Part shown: positions 1-6,466 of the stretch, one piece after another
Position numbering within the stretch: position 1 is the first letter of the stretch
How the letters are laid out: the number at the start of each line of letters is the position of its first letter
Assembly: GCA_051745395.1 (NCBI GenBank)
Contig: JBNJEA010000146.1
Span: 1-7,421 of the forward strand
Reading direction: 5' to 3'
Length of the DNA: 7,421 nucleotides
DNA from: JBNJEA01 sp051745395
Lineage (GTDB): Bacteria > Desulfobacterota > Desulfobacteria > Desulfobacterales > Desulfosalsimonadaceae
The notes under the pieces: generated by a model
What the model was told of the DNA's origin: nothing
Databases searched by the model: none
Seen by the model: the letters and a program-made list of their open reading frames with translations, nothing else
Translations under genes and position numbers: made by a program

Positions 1-70
1 AGGCCAAGCTCGACTTAGCGACCTTCCCGCTGACAAGCGGGACGCTCTAACCAAACTGAGCTACGCCCCC
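1..70 (-). tRNA. tRNA-Asp(GUC)-like, partial at window edge, irregular
   Basis: On the minus strand a tRNA begins at 70 with acceptor arm GGGGGCG, then TA, a normal D arm (GCTC / GAGC), and an anticodon arm with U33, GUC (32-34) and A37, which indicates Asp. The last bases and any CCA lie outside the window. Several parts are abnormal. The anticodon stem TCCCG/CGGGA encloses 8 nt instead of 7. The T arm folds either as GCTAA/TTGGC with G in place of T54, or as CTAAG/CTTGG with a loop of only 5 nt. The visible 3' acceptor bases do not continue as the expected complement of GGGGGCG. It could be a decayed tRNA gene, a divergent but working one, or the product of sequencing errors. It lies 30 nt downstream of tRNA-Val, probably in the same transcript. 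Confidence 0.55.
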
Positions 71-100
71 GAATGTGATGATGCTTGTCGATGAAGGATC

Positions 101-176
101 TGGTAGGCGGAACAGGGCTCGAACCTGTGACCTACGGCTTGTAAGGCCGCCGCTCTCCCAACTGAGCTACCCGCCC
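101..176 (-). tRNA. tRNA-Val(UAC)
   Basis: This is a complete 76-nt cloverleaf on the minus strand. Acceptor GGGCGGG pairs with TCCGCCT, with G-U at both ends. The D arm is GCTC/GAGC. The anticodon stem GCGGC/GCCGT closes the loop CTTACAA with anticodon UAC at 141-143, and the T arm is ACAGG/CCTGT around TTCGAGC. The discriminator A and the CCA end (101-104) are encoded. It decodes valine GUA and, through wobble, other GUN codons. It lies 74 nt downstream of the lon stop, with no convincing promoter of its own, so it may be processed from a lon read-through transcript. Confidence 0.95.
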
Positions 177-204
177 GCTTATTGATCCCTGTTTTGTAAA
201 AGAA

Positions 205-220
205 CCCCCTTGAATGGGGC
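205..220 (-). terminator. weak candidate terminator after lon
   Basis: On the minus strand, about 30 nt after the lon stop, GCCCC-ATTCAA-GGGG can form a stem of four or so G-C pairs, followed by a short T-rich stretch (GTTCTTTT). The stem is short and the T-run is broken, so at best it would terminate partly and could let transcription continue into tRNA-Val. Nothing else is recognised between lon and tRNA-Val. Confidence 0.3.
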
Positions 221-250
221 AAAGTAAAATACCGAGTTAAAAATTGATAC

Positions 251-2752
251 CTACCAGCATTTCATATCACTGTCAAGGCAAAAACGATGCCGGCCGCAGG
301 ATTTTTCCATGCCGCCGATCGCCGCCCGGGTCCGGTCGGCTTCGGGTTGATGGATCTGGTAATGTGCCGGGTCCTTGTAGAGCGCCTGGCCTTCTTCCAC
401 CAGGATGGAATGGGCGATGACTTCGTCCATGTGATCCGCGGCCACAATTTCGATCTGCTTGGCAATCGAGTTGGGAATATCCTTGAGATCCTTTTCGTTT
501 TCCTTCGGAATGATCACTTTTTTAATGCCGCCGCGATGGGCTGCAAGCACCTTTTCCTTCAGGCCTCCGACGGGCAGCACGCGGCCCCGGAGCGTGATTT
601 CGCCCGTCATGGCGACATCGCGTTTGACGGGCAGCTGGGCCAGTGTCGAAATGATGGATGTGCACATGGCGATGCCGGCTGACGGCCCGTCTTTGGGTAT
701 CGCGCCTTCCGGGACGTGGACATGGATGTCGTATTTTTCGTAGAATTTCGGGTCAATATTGAACTGCTCGGCGCGGGATCGCACATAGCTGATGGCCGCC
801 CGGGCCGATTCCTGCATGACATCGCCGAGTTTTCCGGTGATCCGGAACTCGCCCTTGCCGGGCATGATGGCACTTTCCACGCAGAGCTGCTCACCGCCGA
901 ACTGCGTCCAGGCCAATCCGATGACGATGCCGACCTGGTCTTCGCGCTCCACCTGGCTTTGCCGGTACAGGGCGGGACCGAGGTATTTGTGTATCGACTT
1001 GGTATTGACGTTGACCACGCCGCGGTTGCCGCCGGGCTTGGCGATTTTTCGGGCGATTTTCCGGCATACCGAGGCGATCTCGCGTTCCAGGCTGCGCACG
1101 CCGGCCTCCCGGGTATATTCCCGGATGAGGGTCATGATGGCGTTTTTCGAAAAATTGACCTTTTTTTCCTCCAGGCCGTTGTGTTGGACCTGTTTGGGGA
1201 TGAGAAACTGCTTGGCGATATGGTATTTTTCAAACTCCGTATAGCCCGGCAGCCGGATGATTTCCATGCGATCCTGCAGGGGCAGCGGAATGTCGGGCAG
1301 CGTGTTGGCCGTGGTGATAAACAAAATATCGGACAGGTCGTAGTCCAGATCGATGTAATGGTCGTTGAAGGCGAAGTTCTGCTCCGGGTCGAGGACTTCG
1401 AGCAGGGCTGCCGAGGGATCGCCGCGGAAGTCCATGCTCATCTTGTCGACTTCGTCGAGGCAGAGCACCGGGTTGTTCACACCTACTTTTTTCAGCGATT
1501 GCAATATCTTGCCGGGCATCGCCCCGATATAGGTTCGCCGGTGGCCCCGGATTTCGGCCTCATCCCGGACACCGCCCAGCGACAGCCTTGAAAATTCGCG
1601 CCCCGTTGACCGGGCAACGGATTTGGCAATCGAGGTTTTGCCCACCCCGGGCGGGCCGACCAGGCACAGAATCGGTCCCCGGATTTTCTGGACCAGGGTC
1701 TGGACGGCCAAATATTCCAGGATACGTTCCTTGGGGCGTTCCAGTCCGTAATGGTCTTCATCCAGGATTTTTTCGGCCGCCTCGAGGTCTTCGGAAACCT
1801 CGCTTTTTTCGTACCAGGGCAGTGTGAGAATCCAGTCGATATAATTCCGGGTCACGGTGGCCTCGGCCGACATGGGCGTCATCTTTTTTAACTTGTTAAA
1901 CTCATGCCAGACCTTTTCTTCGGCCTCCTCGGGCAATTGTTTTTCCTGGATGCGGGCTTCGAGCTCCTGGAGTTCATCGTCTTCGCTTTCGTCTTCGCCC
2001 ATCTCCTTTTTAATGGCCCGGATCTGTTCATTTAAGTAGTAGTTCTTCTGGCTCTGCTCCATCTGCTTTTTGATCCGGCTTTTAATCTGCTGATCGGTCT
2101 TTAAAATAACGGTTTCCTGATTGATCAGCTCGATTAAAAGGGTCAGCCGTTCGCCCAGCGAATGGGTCTGGAGCAGTTTCTGGTTATCGCCGGCCTTGAA
2201 GGAAAACTGGGCTGCCGTGGTATACAGCAGCTCGACGGGATCGGTAATGGCGGCGATTTTGTCGACGGTTTCCTGACTGATGTTTTTGTGCAGCTCTGCG
2301 TATTGTTTGAAACTGTCGATTAAGTTGTCAAAGTAGGCCGGCTTTTCGTGTTCATCGATTTCCGGTTCTTCCAGGATCTCGAGCCGGGCCTGGAAAAAGC
2401 TTTCGTTTTCCTCGAATGCCACGATCCGGGCCCGGTGCTTGCCCTCGACTACGGTTTTGACCGTCCCGTCGGGCAGGCGCAGCATCTGGAGCACCTTGGC
2501 CACCGTGCCGATGCGGTTGATATCGGTCTGCTCGGGATGATCGTCGCCCGGGTTGGCCTGGGTGGCGAGGAAAATGTATTTGTCCTCGTCATTCATGGCC
2601 TCGGACAGGGCGCTGATCGACATGGTCCGGCCGACAAAAAGCGGCGAGACCATGTAGGGAAAGACCACGATATCGCGCAAGGGCAAAAGCGGCAGGGTCG
2701 GGTTGCGATGGGCCGCATCACTTTGTTTGAAAATCTTGGGTATATGAATCAT
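251..2752 (-). CDS. lon: ATP-dependent endopeptidase La (Lon), LonA type
   Basis: Lon is a cytoplasmic AAA+ serine protease, working as a hexamer that unfolds and degrades misfolded and selected regulatory proteins. The 833-residue protein has the full LonA layout: N-terminal substrate-binding domain from about residue 20 (LPLLPLRDIVVFPYMV) to about 215, a charged coiled-coil-like linker to about 300, the AAA+ module with Walker A GPPGVGKT (366-373), Walker B LCLDEVDK (430-437), sensor-1 N483, an arginine-finger candidate R495 and sensor-2 R553, and the protease domain with catalytic Ser691 (KDGPSAG) and Lys734 (LKEK). It is about 50 residues longer than E. coli Lon. The excess is about 12 residues at the N-terminus and a poorly conserved C-terminal tail after about 795 containing Cys819, Cys825 and Cys832. 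The ATG at 2752 is the only common start codon before an in-frame TAA at 2777-2779, but no Shine-Dalgarno precedes it. lon lies 166 nt after clpX on the same strand. No clear own promoter or heat-shock element was found. Confidence 0.98.
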   Translation of the reverse strand: MIHIPKIFKQSDAAHRNPTLPLLPLRDIVVFPYMVSPLFVGRTMSISALSEAMNDEDKYIFLATQANPGDDHPEQTDINRIGTVAKVLQMLRLPDGTVKTVVEGKHRARIVAFEENESFFQARLEILEEPEIDEHEKPAYFDNLIDSFKQYAELHKNISQETVDKIAAITDPVELLYTTAAQFSFKAGDNQKLLQTHSLGERLTLLIELINQETVILKTDQQIKSRIKKQMEQSQKNYYLNEQIRAIKKEMGEDESEDDELQELEARIQEKQLPEEAEEKVWHEFNKLKKMTPMSAEATVTRNYIDWILTLPWYEKSEVSEDLEAAEKILDEDHYGLERPKERILEYLAVQTLVQKIRGPILCLVGPPGVGKTSIAKSVARSTGREFSRLSLGGVRDEAEIRGHRRTYIGAMPGKILQSLKKVGVNNPVLCLDEVDKMSMDFRGDPSAALLEVLDPEQNFAFNDHYIDLDYDLSDILFITTANTLPDIPLPLQDRMEIIRLPGYTEFEKYHIAKQFLIPKQVQHNGLEEKKVNFSKNAIMTLIREYTREAGVRSLEREIASVCRKIARKIAKPGGNRGVVNVNTKSIHKYLGPALYRQSQVEREDQVGIVIGLAWTQFGGEQLCVESAIMPGKGEFRITGKLGDVMQESARAAISYVRSRAEQFNIDPKFYEKYDIHVHVPEGAIPKDGPSAGIAMCTSIISTLAQLPVKRDVAMTGEITLRGRVLPVGGLKEKVLAAHRGGIKKVIIPKENEKDLKDIPNSIAKQIEIVAADHMDEVIAHSILVEEGQALYKDPAHYQIHQPEADRTRAAIGGMEKSCGRHRFCLDSDMKCW

Positions 2753-2787
2753 AATGTATTCTATGGGCTTTGGGGATTAAACACCCC

Positions 2788-2838
2788 GTTTTGCCGCATC
2801 CCGGGCCCGGCCAAGCGGCCGGGCGGATGCGGGAAAAC
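2788..2838 (-). other. large GC-rich stem-loop between clpX and lon
   Basis: A strong inverted repeat lies in the 166-bp clpX-lon gap. On the plus strand the outer arms are GTTTTgCCGCATCC (2788-2801) and GGATGCGGgAAAAC (2825-2838), 14 bp with one mismatch. The inner arms GCCCGGCC (2805-2812) and GGCCGGGC (2817-2824) pair perfectly around a 4-nt loop, with a 3-nt bulge on one side. In the direction of transcription (minus) no T-tract follows the hairpin, so it is not a standard intrinsic terminator. It may slow or partly stop transcription, protect the 3' end of the clpX message, or separate clpX and lon expression. The structure is plain in the sequence; the role is inferred. Confidence 0.6.
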
Positions 2839-2850
2839 AGGTTGTTTTGT

Positions 2851-2882
2851 GTTTTTGATACGCTGTAAAAAAGCGTAAAAAC
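2851..2882 (-). other. second stem-loop downstream of clpX
   Basis: TACGCT (2859-2864) and AGCGTA (2872-2877) pair perfectly around a 7-nt A-rich loop. After a 2-nt bulge the stem extends through GTTTTT (2851-2856) with AAAAC (2878-2882). On the minus strand the T-run falls in the loop instead of after the stem, so it does not match a standard terminator. It lies 37 nt after the clpX stop and just ahead of the large GC-rich hairpin, so the clpX 3' region carries two stem-loops in series. Confidence 0.35.
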
Positions 2883-2918
2883 GGCTTGCGTATGTGTTGT
2901 GCGGTGCTATGGGACGAT

Positions 2919-4172
2919 TTATGCCTGCTTTTTGGGCTGCTGCTCATAGAGCAGAATCGGTTCTTCGTTGTTTAAAATCACTTCTTCGCCGACGACGCAT
3001 TCCTTCACGCCGGGAATTGACGGCAGCTTGTACATGATGTCGAGCATCCGGGTTTCCAGTATTGCGCGCAGGCCGCGGGCCCCGGAGTTTCGTTTCAGGC
3101 TTTCCCGGGCAATGGCGGCCAGGGCGCCGTCCGTAAACCGGAGGTTGACCCCTTCGATTTCAAACAGCTTTTTAAACTGCTTGATCAGCGCGTTTTTGGG
3201 CTCGCTCAATATCTGGATCAACGCCGATTCGTCGAGATCCTCCAGGGTGGCGATGATCGGGATCCGGCCCACGAATTCCGGGATCAGGCCGAATTTGATC
3301 AGGTCCTCGGTTTCCACCATCCCCAGCAGGTCGCTGGTGGTTTTGTCCCGGTAACTGACAATATTGGCGCCGAAACCCATGGAATGCGATCCGATGCGTT
3401 TTTCGACCACCTTTTCCAGGCCGTTGAACGTGCCGCCGCAGATAAACAAGATATTGCTGGTGTCCACCTTGACAAAATCCTGCTGGGGGTGTTTGCGTCC
3501 GCCCTTGGGCGGCACACTGGCCTGGGTGCCTTCGATGATTTTCAGCAGGGCCTGCTGAACGCCCTCGCCGGAAACATCCCGGGTGATGGAGGGGTTGTCG
3601 GACATCATGGCGATCTTATCGATTTCATCGATGTAGACAATACCCCGCTGGGCCTTTTCCACATCATAGTCTGCATTCTGCAGCAGCGCCAGGATAATGT
3701 TTTCCACGTCTTCGCCGACATAGCCGGCCTCGGTGAGGCTGGTGGCGTCGGCGATGGTAAACGGCACGTTTAAAAACCGCGCCAGCGTCTGGGCCAGTAA
3801 GGTTTTGCCGCAGCCGGTCGGGCCGATCAGCGTGATATTGCTTTTCTGGATTTCCACGTCATTGGTGGCCAATGCAGAGTCGAGCCGTTTGTAGTGGTTG
3901 TGGACGGCCACGGACAGGACCTTTTTGGCATGGTCCTGCTGAATGACATACTCATCAAGCTGTTCCTTGATTTCCGCGGGCGCGAGAATCCGATTGGCAA
4001 TATCTGTGTCTTTGATGTTTTCTTCTTCAATGATCTCGCTGCACAACTGGATGCATTCATCACAGATGTAGACGGCCGGTCCGGCGATCAGCTTTTTGAC
4101 TTCCTGCTGATTTTTGCCGCAAAACGAGCAGAAGAGGTTATCGTTGCCTTCTCCGCCCTGGTATGATGACAT
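2919..4172 (-). CDS. clpX: ATP-dependent Clp protease ATP-binding subunit ClpX
   Basis: ClpX is a hexameric AAA+ unfoldase that recognises degradation tags, unfolds substrates and threads them into ClpP. The 417 residues are full length. An N-terminal zinc-binding domain has Cys15, Cys18, Cys37 and Cys40. The AAA+ core has Walker A GPTGCGKT (117-124), the GYVG pore loop (150-153), Walker B IVYIDEIDK (178-186), the RKH pore-loop motif (226-228), an arginine-finger candidate R303 in EFVGRIP, and a sensor-2 motif GARGLR (364-369). The ClpP-docking loop, IGF in E. coli, reads MGF here (266-268), a conservative change. The ATG at 4172 is preceded by a consensus AAGGAGG 6 nt upstream, and only one base separates it from the clpP stop, so translation is probably coupled to clpP. 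This gives equal access to both halves of the ClpXP complex. Confidence 0.98.
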   Translation of the reverse strand: MSSYQGGEGNDNLFCSFCGKNQQEVKKLIAGPAVYICDECIQLCSEIIEEENIKDTDIANRILAPAEIKEQLDEYVIQQDHAKKVLSVAVHNHYKRLDSALATNDVEIQKSNITLIGPTGCGKTLLAQTLARFLNVPFTIADATSLTEAGYVGEDVENIILALLQNADYDVEKAQRGIVYIDEIDKIAMMSDNPSITRDVSGEGVQQALLKIIEGTQASVPPKGGRKHPQQDFVKVDTSNILFICGGTFNGLEKVVEKRIGSHSMGFGANIVSYRDKTTSDLLGMVETEDLIKFGLIPEFVGRIPIIATLEDLDESALIQILSEPKNALIKQFKKLFEIEGVNLRFTDGALAAIARESLKRNSGARGLRAILETRMLDIMYKLPSIPGVKECVVGEEVILNNEEPILLYEQQPKKQA

Positions 4173-4173
4173 A

Positions 4174-4788
4174 TTATGCCTCCTTATCCGTTATATTGTC
4201 GAGATCGTCGCGGTTGTTGATGACATGGTCGACAATCCCGTAAGCGCAAGCCTCCTGCCCGTTCATGAAAAAATCGCGGTCAGTGTCCTGCTCGATCTTT
4301 TTCAGATCCTGCTTCGTGTGAAACGCCAGGATTTCGTTTAACTTGGAACGCAGCCGGATAATTTCCTCGGCCTGGATTTTAATATCAGAGGCCTGCCCCT
4401 GCGCGCCGCCCATGGGCTGGTGAATCATGATCCGGGAATTGGGCAGCGAATATCGTTTGCCGGCGGTGCCGGCGGCCAGCAGTAAAGCCCCCATGCTCGA
4501 GGCCTGCCCGATGCAGACCGTTGCGATATCGGGCTTGATGTACTGCATGGTATCGTATACCGCCATGCCGGAGGTCACGGATCCGCCGGGCGAATTGACA
4601 TAAAAATTGATATCCTTGTCCGGGTCCTCGGATTCGAGAAACAGCAACTGCGCGATCAACAGGTTGGCAACTTCATCATTCATGGGGGTGCCTAAAAATA
4701 CAATCCGGTCCTTTAGGAGCCTTGAAAAAATATCATAGGCCCGTTCCCCCTTGCTGGTCTGTTCAACAACCATCGGAATTAATGGCAA
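4174..4788 (-). CDS. clpP: ATP-dependent Clp protease proteolytic subunit ClpP
   Basis: ClpP is the serine peptidase that forms the two-ring, fourteen-subunit degradation chamber used by ClpX. The 204 residues contain the full triad: Ser98 in GQASSMGA, His123 in RIMIHQP and Asp172 in DTDRDFF. The oxyanion-loop region SPGG (66-69) is also present. The start is TTG at 4788, supported by AAGGAGG 10 nt upstream and by the following PLIPMVVEQTSKGERAYD, which matches the conserved axial-loop N-terminus of mature ClpP. An ATG five codons further in (4773) would remove part of that loop and lie too far from the ribosome binding site. Compared with the E. coli precursor, the roughly 13-residue propeptide is absent. 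The gene lies between tig (27 nt upstream) and clpX (1 nt downstream), the usual order in proteobacteria. Confidence 0.98.
   Translation of the reverse strand: MPLIPMVVEQTSKGERAYDIFSRLLKDRIVFLGTPMNDEVANLLIAQLLFLESEDPDKDINFYVNSPGGSVTSGMAVYDTMQYIKPDIATVCIGQASSMGALLLAAGTAGKRYSLPNSRIMIHQPMGGAQGQASDIKIQAEEIIRLRSKLNEILAFHTKQDLKKIEQDTDRDFFMNGQEACAYGIVDHVINNRDDLDNITDKEA
4179..4185 (-). promoter_or_regulatory. clpX ribosome binding site inside the end of clpP
   Basis: AAGGAGG on the minus strand is a full match to the anti-Shine-Dalgarno core, 6 nt before the clpX ATG. The same bases form the Lys and Glu codons and part of the Ala codon at the very end of clpP. Ribosomes finishing clpP would therefore stop directly over the clpX start, which favours coupled translation. 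Confidence 0.85.
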
Positions 4789-4798
4789 TTTATTTGGG

Positions 4799-4805
4799 CC
4801 TCCTT
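4799..4805 (-). promoter_or_regulatory. clpP ribosome binding site (decides TTG start)
   Basis: AAGGAGG on the minus strand lies 10 nt before the TTG at 4788 and 25 nt before the first in-frame ATG at 4773. The spacing favours TTG, although 10 nt is slightly longer than the optimum. The combination of a strong site and a weak start codon could set ClpP output. Confidence 0.75.
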
Positions 4806-4815
4806 GCGTTAAAGT

Positions 4816-6168
4816 TTATCTGCTTTCCGATTCGGATTCGGCGTTTTCCGCCGTGTCTCCGGCCCCTGTAGATTCCTCGGGCGCCACCGTTTCTACATTT
4901 GCATGATTAATTATAAGATCAATCGCCTTTTTTTCAAGTAGGGCATGTTTGAACCCGTCTCGCTTTTCCGGGTTCTGCTGGTAATAATTTTTAATCACTT
5001 CCAGCGGTTGCCCCGTGGATTCGGAGATTTTTTCAAATTCCGCCGCAAGGTCTTCATCTGAGATTTCGAGGCCCTCCTGCTCACTGATCTTGTGCAGCAG
5101 CAGGTGCCGCCGGACCTGCTGTTCGGCAAGGTCCCGGTATTGCTGCTCCATTACTTCCCGGGTCAGGCCGAGCTGCTCCATGGAGACGCCGTTTTGCGAA
5201 AACCGCTGCTCGGCATCCTTGACAATTTCATCGAGTTCATGCTGGACTAAGACTTCGGGGATTTCAAATGCCTCGGTTAACAGCTTGTCAAAGATCTGCT
5301 CCTGCAGCTCCTGCTGGCTTCGTTTTTCATAGCCTTCCCGGAGGTGTTTTTCGATTTCATCGCGCAGTTGCGAAAGGCTTTCGAATTGCCCCAGTTTTTG
5401 GGCCATGTCATCATCGACGGGCGGCAGAATTTCCTCCCGGATTTCCTTGAGGGTCACCTTGAAGGCGATGGTCTGGCCGGCCAGGTCGGCATTGGTATGA
5501 TCGTCGGCAAAAGTCACGCCAAATTCCTTTTGCTCACCGGCTTTCATGCCGGCAATGGCCTTGTCAAAATCCTCCGTAAATCCGGAATCCCCCAGTTTGA
5601 ATGCATGATCTTCCGTGCGGGCCGTGGGTTCATAGGGTTGACCGTCTTTAAAACCTTCATAATCGATGGTGATGTAATCGCCTTCTGCAGCCGGCCGGTC
5701 TTCTTCGAGCGCTCGGTATTCGGCCAGGTGCTTTCTCAGCATTTCGATCTGCTGATCTACTTCTTTTTCATCGGCACGGTAATCGGTTTGCTTTAGCTCC
5801 ATCCCTTTAAAGTCGACCTCGGACAGCTCCGGTTTCAGTTCAACCGTGGCGTTGTATGTAAAGGCCGCATCGGGATCGAGTTCCGGGGTATCGACGTCCG
5901 AGGTTTCAATGACGGCCAGCTCGGTTTCCTTGAGGGCCTCCGGATAAGAATTCTGGACCAGGTTGGAAATCACGTCGGCATGGACGTCTTTTTTGAAATG
6001 GCGTTCCAGCACGGGGCGCGGGACCTTGCCCGGTCGGTAGCCTTTGATTTTGGCGTTTTTTTTGAGTTCCTTATATGCGTTGTCGACTTCCTTGGTTACC
6101 TCTTCCCGGGGAATTTCGACGTGGATTTTCTTTTTCACATCACTGACGTCTTCCACTGTAACTTGCAT
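4816..6168 (-). CDS. tig: trigger factor, ribosome-associated chaperone / peptidyl-prolyl isomerase
   Basis: Trigger factor binds the ribosome near the tunnel exit, shields nascent chains and has prolyl cis-trans isomerase activity. The 450 residues show the three-part family layout. The N-terminal ribosome-docking domain has the signature GYRPGKVP (43-50), matching the family GFRxGKxP loop. An FKBP-type isomerase domain runs from about 160 to 245 (GDYITIDYEGFKDGQPYE). A helical C-terminal chaperone domain covers about 250-430. The final 20 or so residues are acidic and low-complexity, rich in Glu and Ser, longer than strictly needed by the fold. ATG at 6168 has AAGGAAGGG 9 nt upstream. tRNA-Leu lies 79 nt upstream on the same strand, and clpP starts 27 nt downstream of the stop. 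A promoter shared with tRNA-Leu is likely, since the only -10-like sequence in between lies too close to the start codon. Confidence 0.97.
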   Translation of the reverse strand: MQVTVEDVSDVKKKIHVEIPREEVTKEVDNAYKELKKNAKIKGYRPGKVPRPVLERHFKKDVHADVISNLVQNSYPEALKETELAVIETSDVDTPELDPDAAFTYNATVELKPELSEVDFKGMELKQTDYRADEKEVDQQIEMLRKHLAEYRALEEDRPAAEGDYITIDYEGFKDGQPYEPTARTEDHAFKLGDSGFTEDFDKAIAGMKAGEQKEFGVTFADDHTNADLAGQTIAFKVTLKEIREEILPPVDDDMAQKLGQFESLSQLRDEIEKHLREGYEKRSQQELQEQIFDKLLTEAFEIPEVLVQHELDEIVKDAEQRFSQNGVSMEQLGLTREVMEQQYRDLAEQQVRRHLLLHKISEQEGLEISDEDLAAEFEKISESTGQPLEVIKNYYQQNPEKRDGFKHALLEKKAIDLIINHANVETVAPEESTGAGDTAENAESESESR

Positions 6169-6247
6169 AATGACAATCCCTTCCTTATTATAGAAAATGT
6201 TTTGACGCCCGCCCGTTTTTGACGGCGAAATATTAGGATGGCAGGTT

Positions 6248-6334
6248 TGGTGCGAGAGGGGAGACTCGAACTCCCACTCTTTTTCAAGAGCTGGATCCTA
6301 AGTCCAGTGCGTCTACCAATTCCGCCACTCTCGC
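6248..6334 (-). tRNA. tRNA-Leu(UAG)
   Basis: This is a complete 87-nt type II tRNA on the minus strand. Acceptor GCGAGAG pairs perfectly with CTCTCGC. The anticodon stem CTGGA/TCCAG closes CTTAGGA, with anticodon UAG at 6298-6300. The long variable arm CTCTT-GAAA-AAGAG is typical of leucine tRNAs, and the T arm is GGGAG/CTCCC around TTCGAGT. The discriminator A and CCA (6248-6251) are encoded. It reads CUA and, by wobble, other CUN codons. It precedes tig on the same strand, so it probably sits at the head of the tig-clpP-clpX transcript and is released by RNase P and 3' processing. Confidence 0.97.
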
Positions 6335-6392
6335 AAATATTTTTCTTTTGTTCCGCGGCGTCTTCCGGTAAAAGAATCAATAAAAAAACGCC

Positions 6393-6442
6393 AAAAAAAA
6401 TGATGGTCAAGTTTGCGTATCGTAGAAGCAAATTTGCCATCA
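6393..6442 (-). terminator. leader hairpin with T8 tract, possible attenuator
   Basis: On the minus strand TGATGG (6442-6437) pairs with CCATCA (6406-6401), and the stem continues through CAAATTTGC / GCAAACTTG with one bulged A and one A-C mismatch. The loop is about 11 nt. Eight uninterrupted Ts follow at once (6400-6393). This is the form of an intrinsic terminator, yet it lies just downstream of a strong extended -10 element and 58 nt upstream of tRNA-Leu. It could therefore attenuate transcription into tRNA-Leu and the protease genes, or end a short RNA of about 54 nt. A second T7 run follows at 6388-6382. The imperfect stem and the AT-rich context leave chance formation possible. Confidence 0.5.
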
Positions 6443-6452
6443 ACCTATTGAG

Positions 6453-6461
6453 ATTATAGCA
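6453..6461 (-). promoter_or_regulatory. extended -10 promoter (TGCTATAAT) for tRNA-Leu / tig
   Basis: The minus strand reads TGCTATAAT, a perfect TGn plus TATAAT extended -10 element. No good -35 hexamer lies 16-18 bp upstream, which is common for extended -10 promoters. Transcription would begin near 6446, giving a leader of about 110 nt before tRNA-Leu that starts almost directly with the hairpin at 6442-6401. Confidence 0.6.
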
Positions 6462-6466
6462 AAATG

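Noticed and set aside
244..276. TTGACA (271-276) and TATCAA (244-249) on the minus strand as a promoter for tRNA-Val
   Set aside because: The spacing is 21 bp, and at 17 bp the -10 would be TAGGTA, a poor match.
716..1591. Long plus-strand open frame opposite lon
   Set aside because: The minus strand here encodes the conserved AAA+ and protease domains of Lon. The opposite frame has no recognisable domain and is a by-product of GC-rich codon use.
6187..6192. Perfect TATAAT on the minus strand just before tig
   Set aside because: It lies only 18 nt before the ATG with no -35 or extended -10, so the transcript would start within the ribosome binding site.
6357..6392. GGCGT / ACGCC inverted repeat in the tRNA-Leu leader
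   Set aside because: Only 5 bp of stem around a 26-nt loop; unlikely to be stable.
6135..6443. Minus-strand ORF of about 102 codons beginning MMANLLLRYANL with a hydrophobic stretch
   Set aside because: It reads straight through tRNA-Leu and into the start of tig, the hydrophobic part is encoded by the T-runs after the leader hairpin, and it has only a weak TAGG upstream. A chance frame is more likely.
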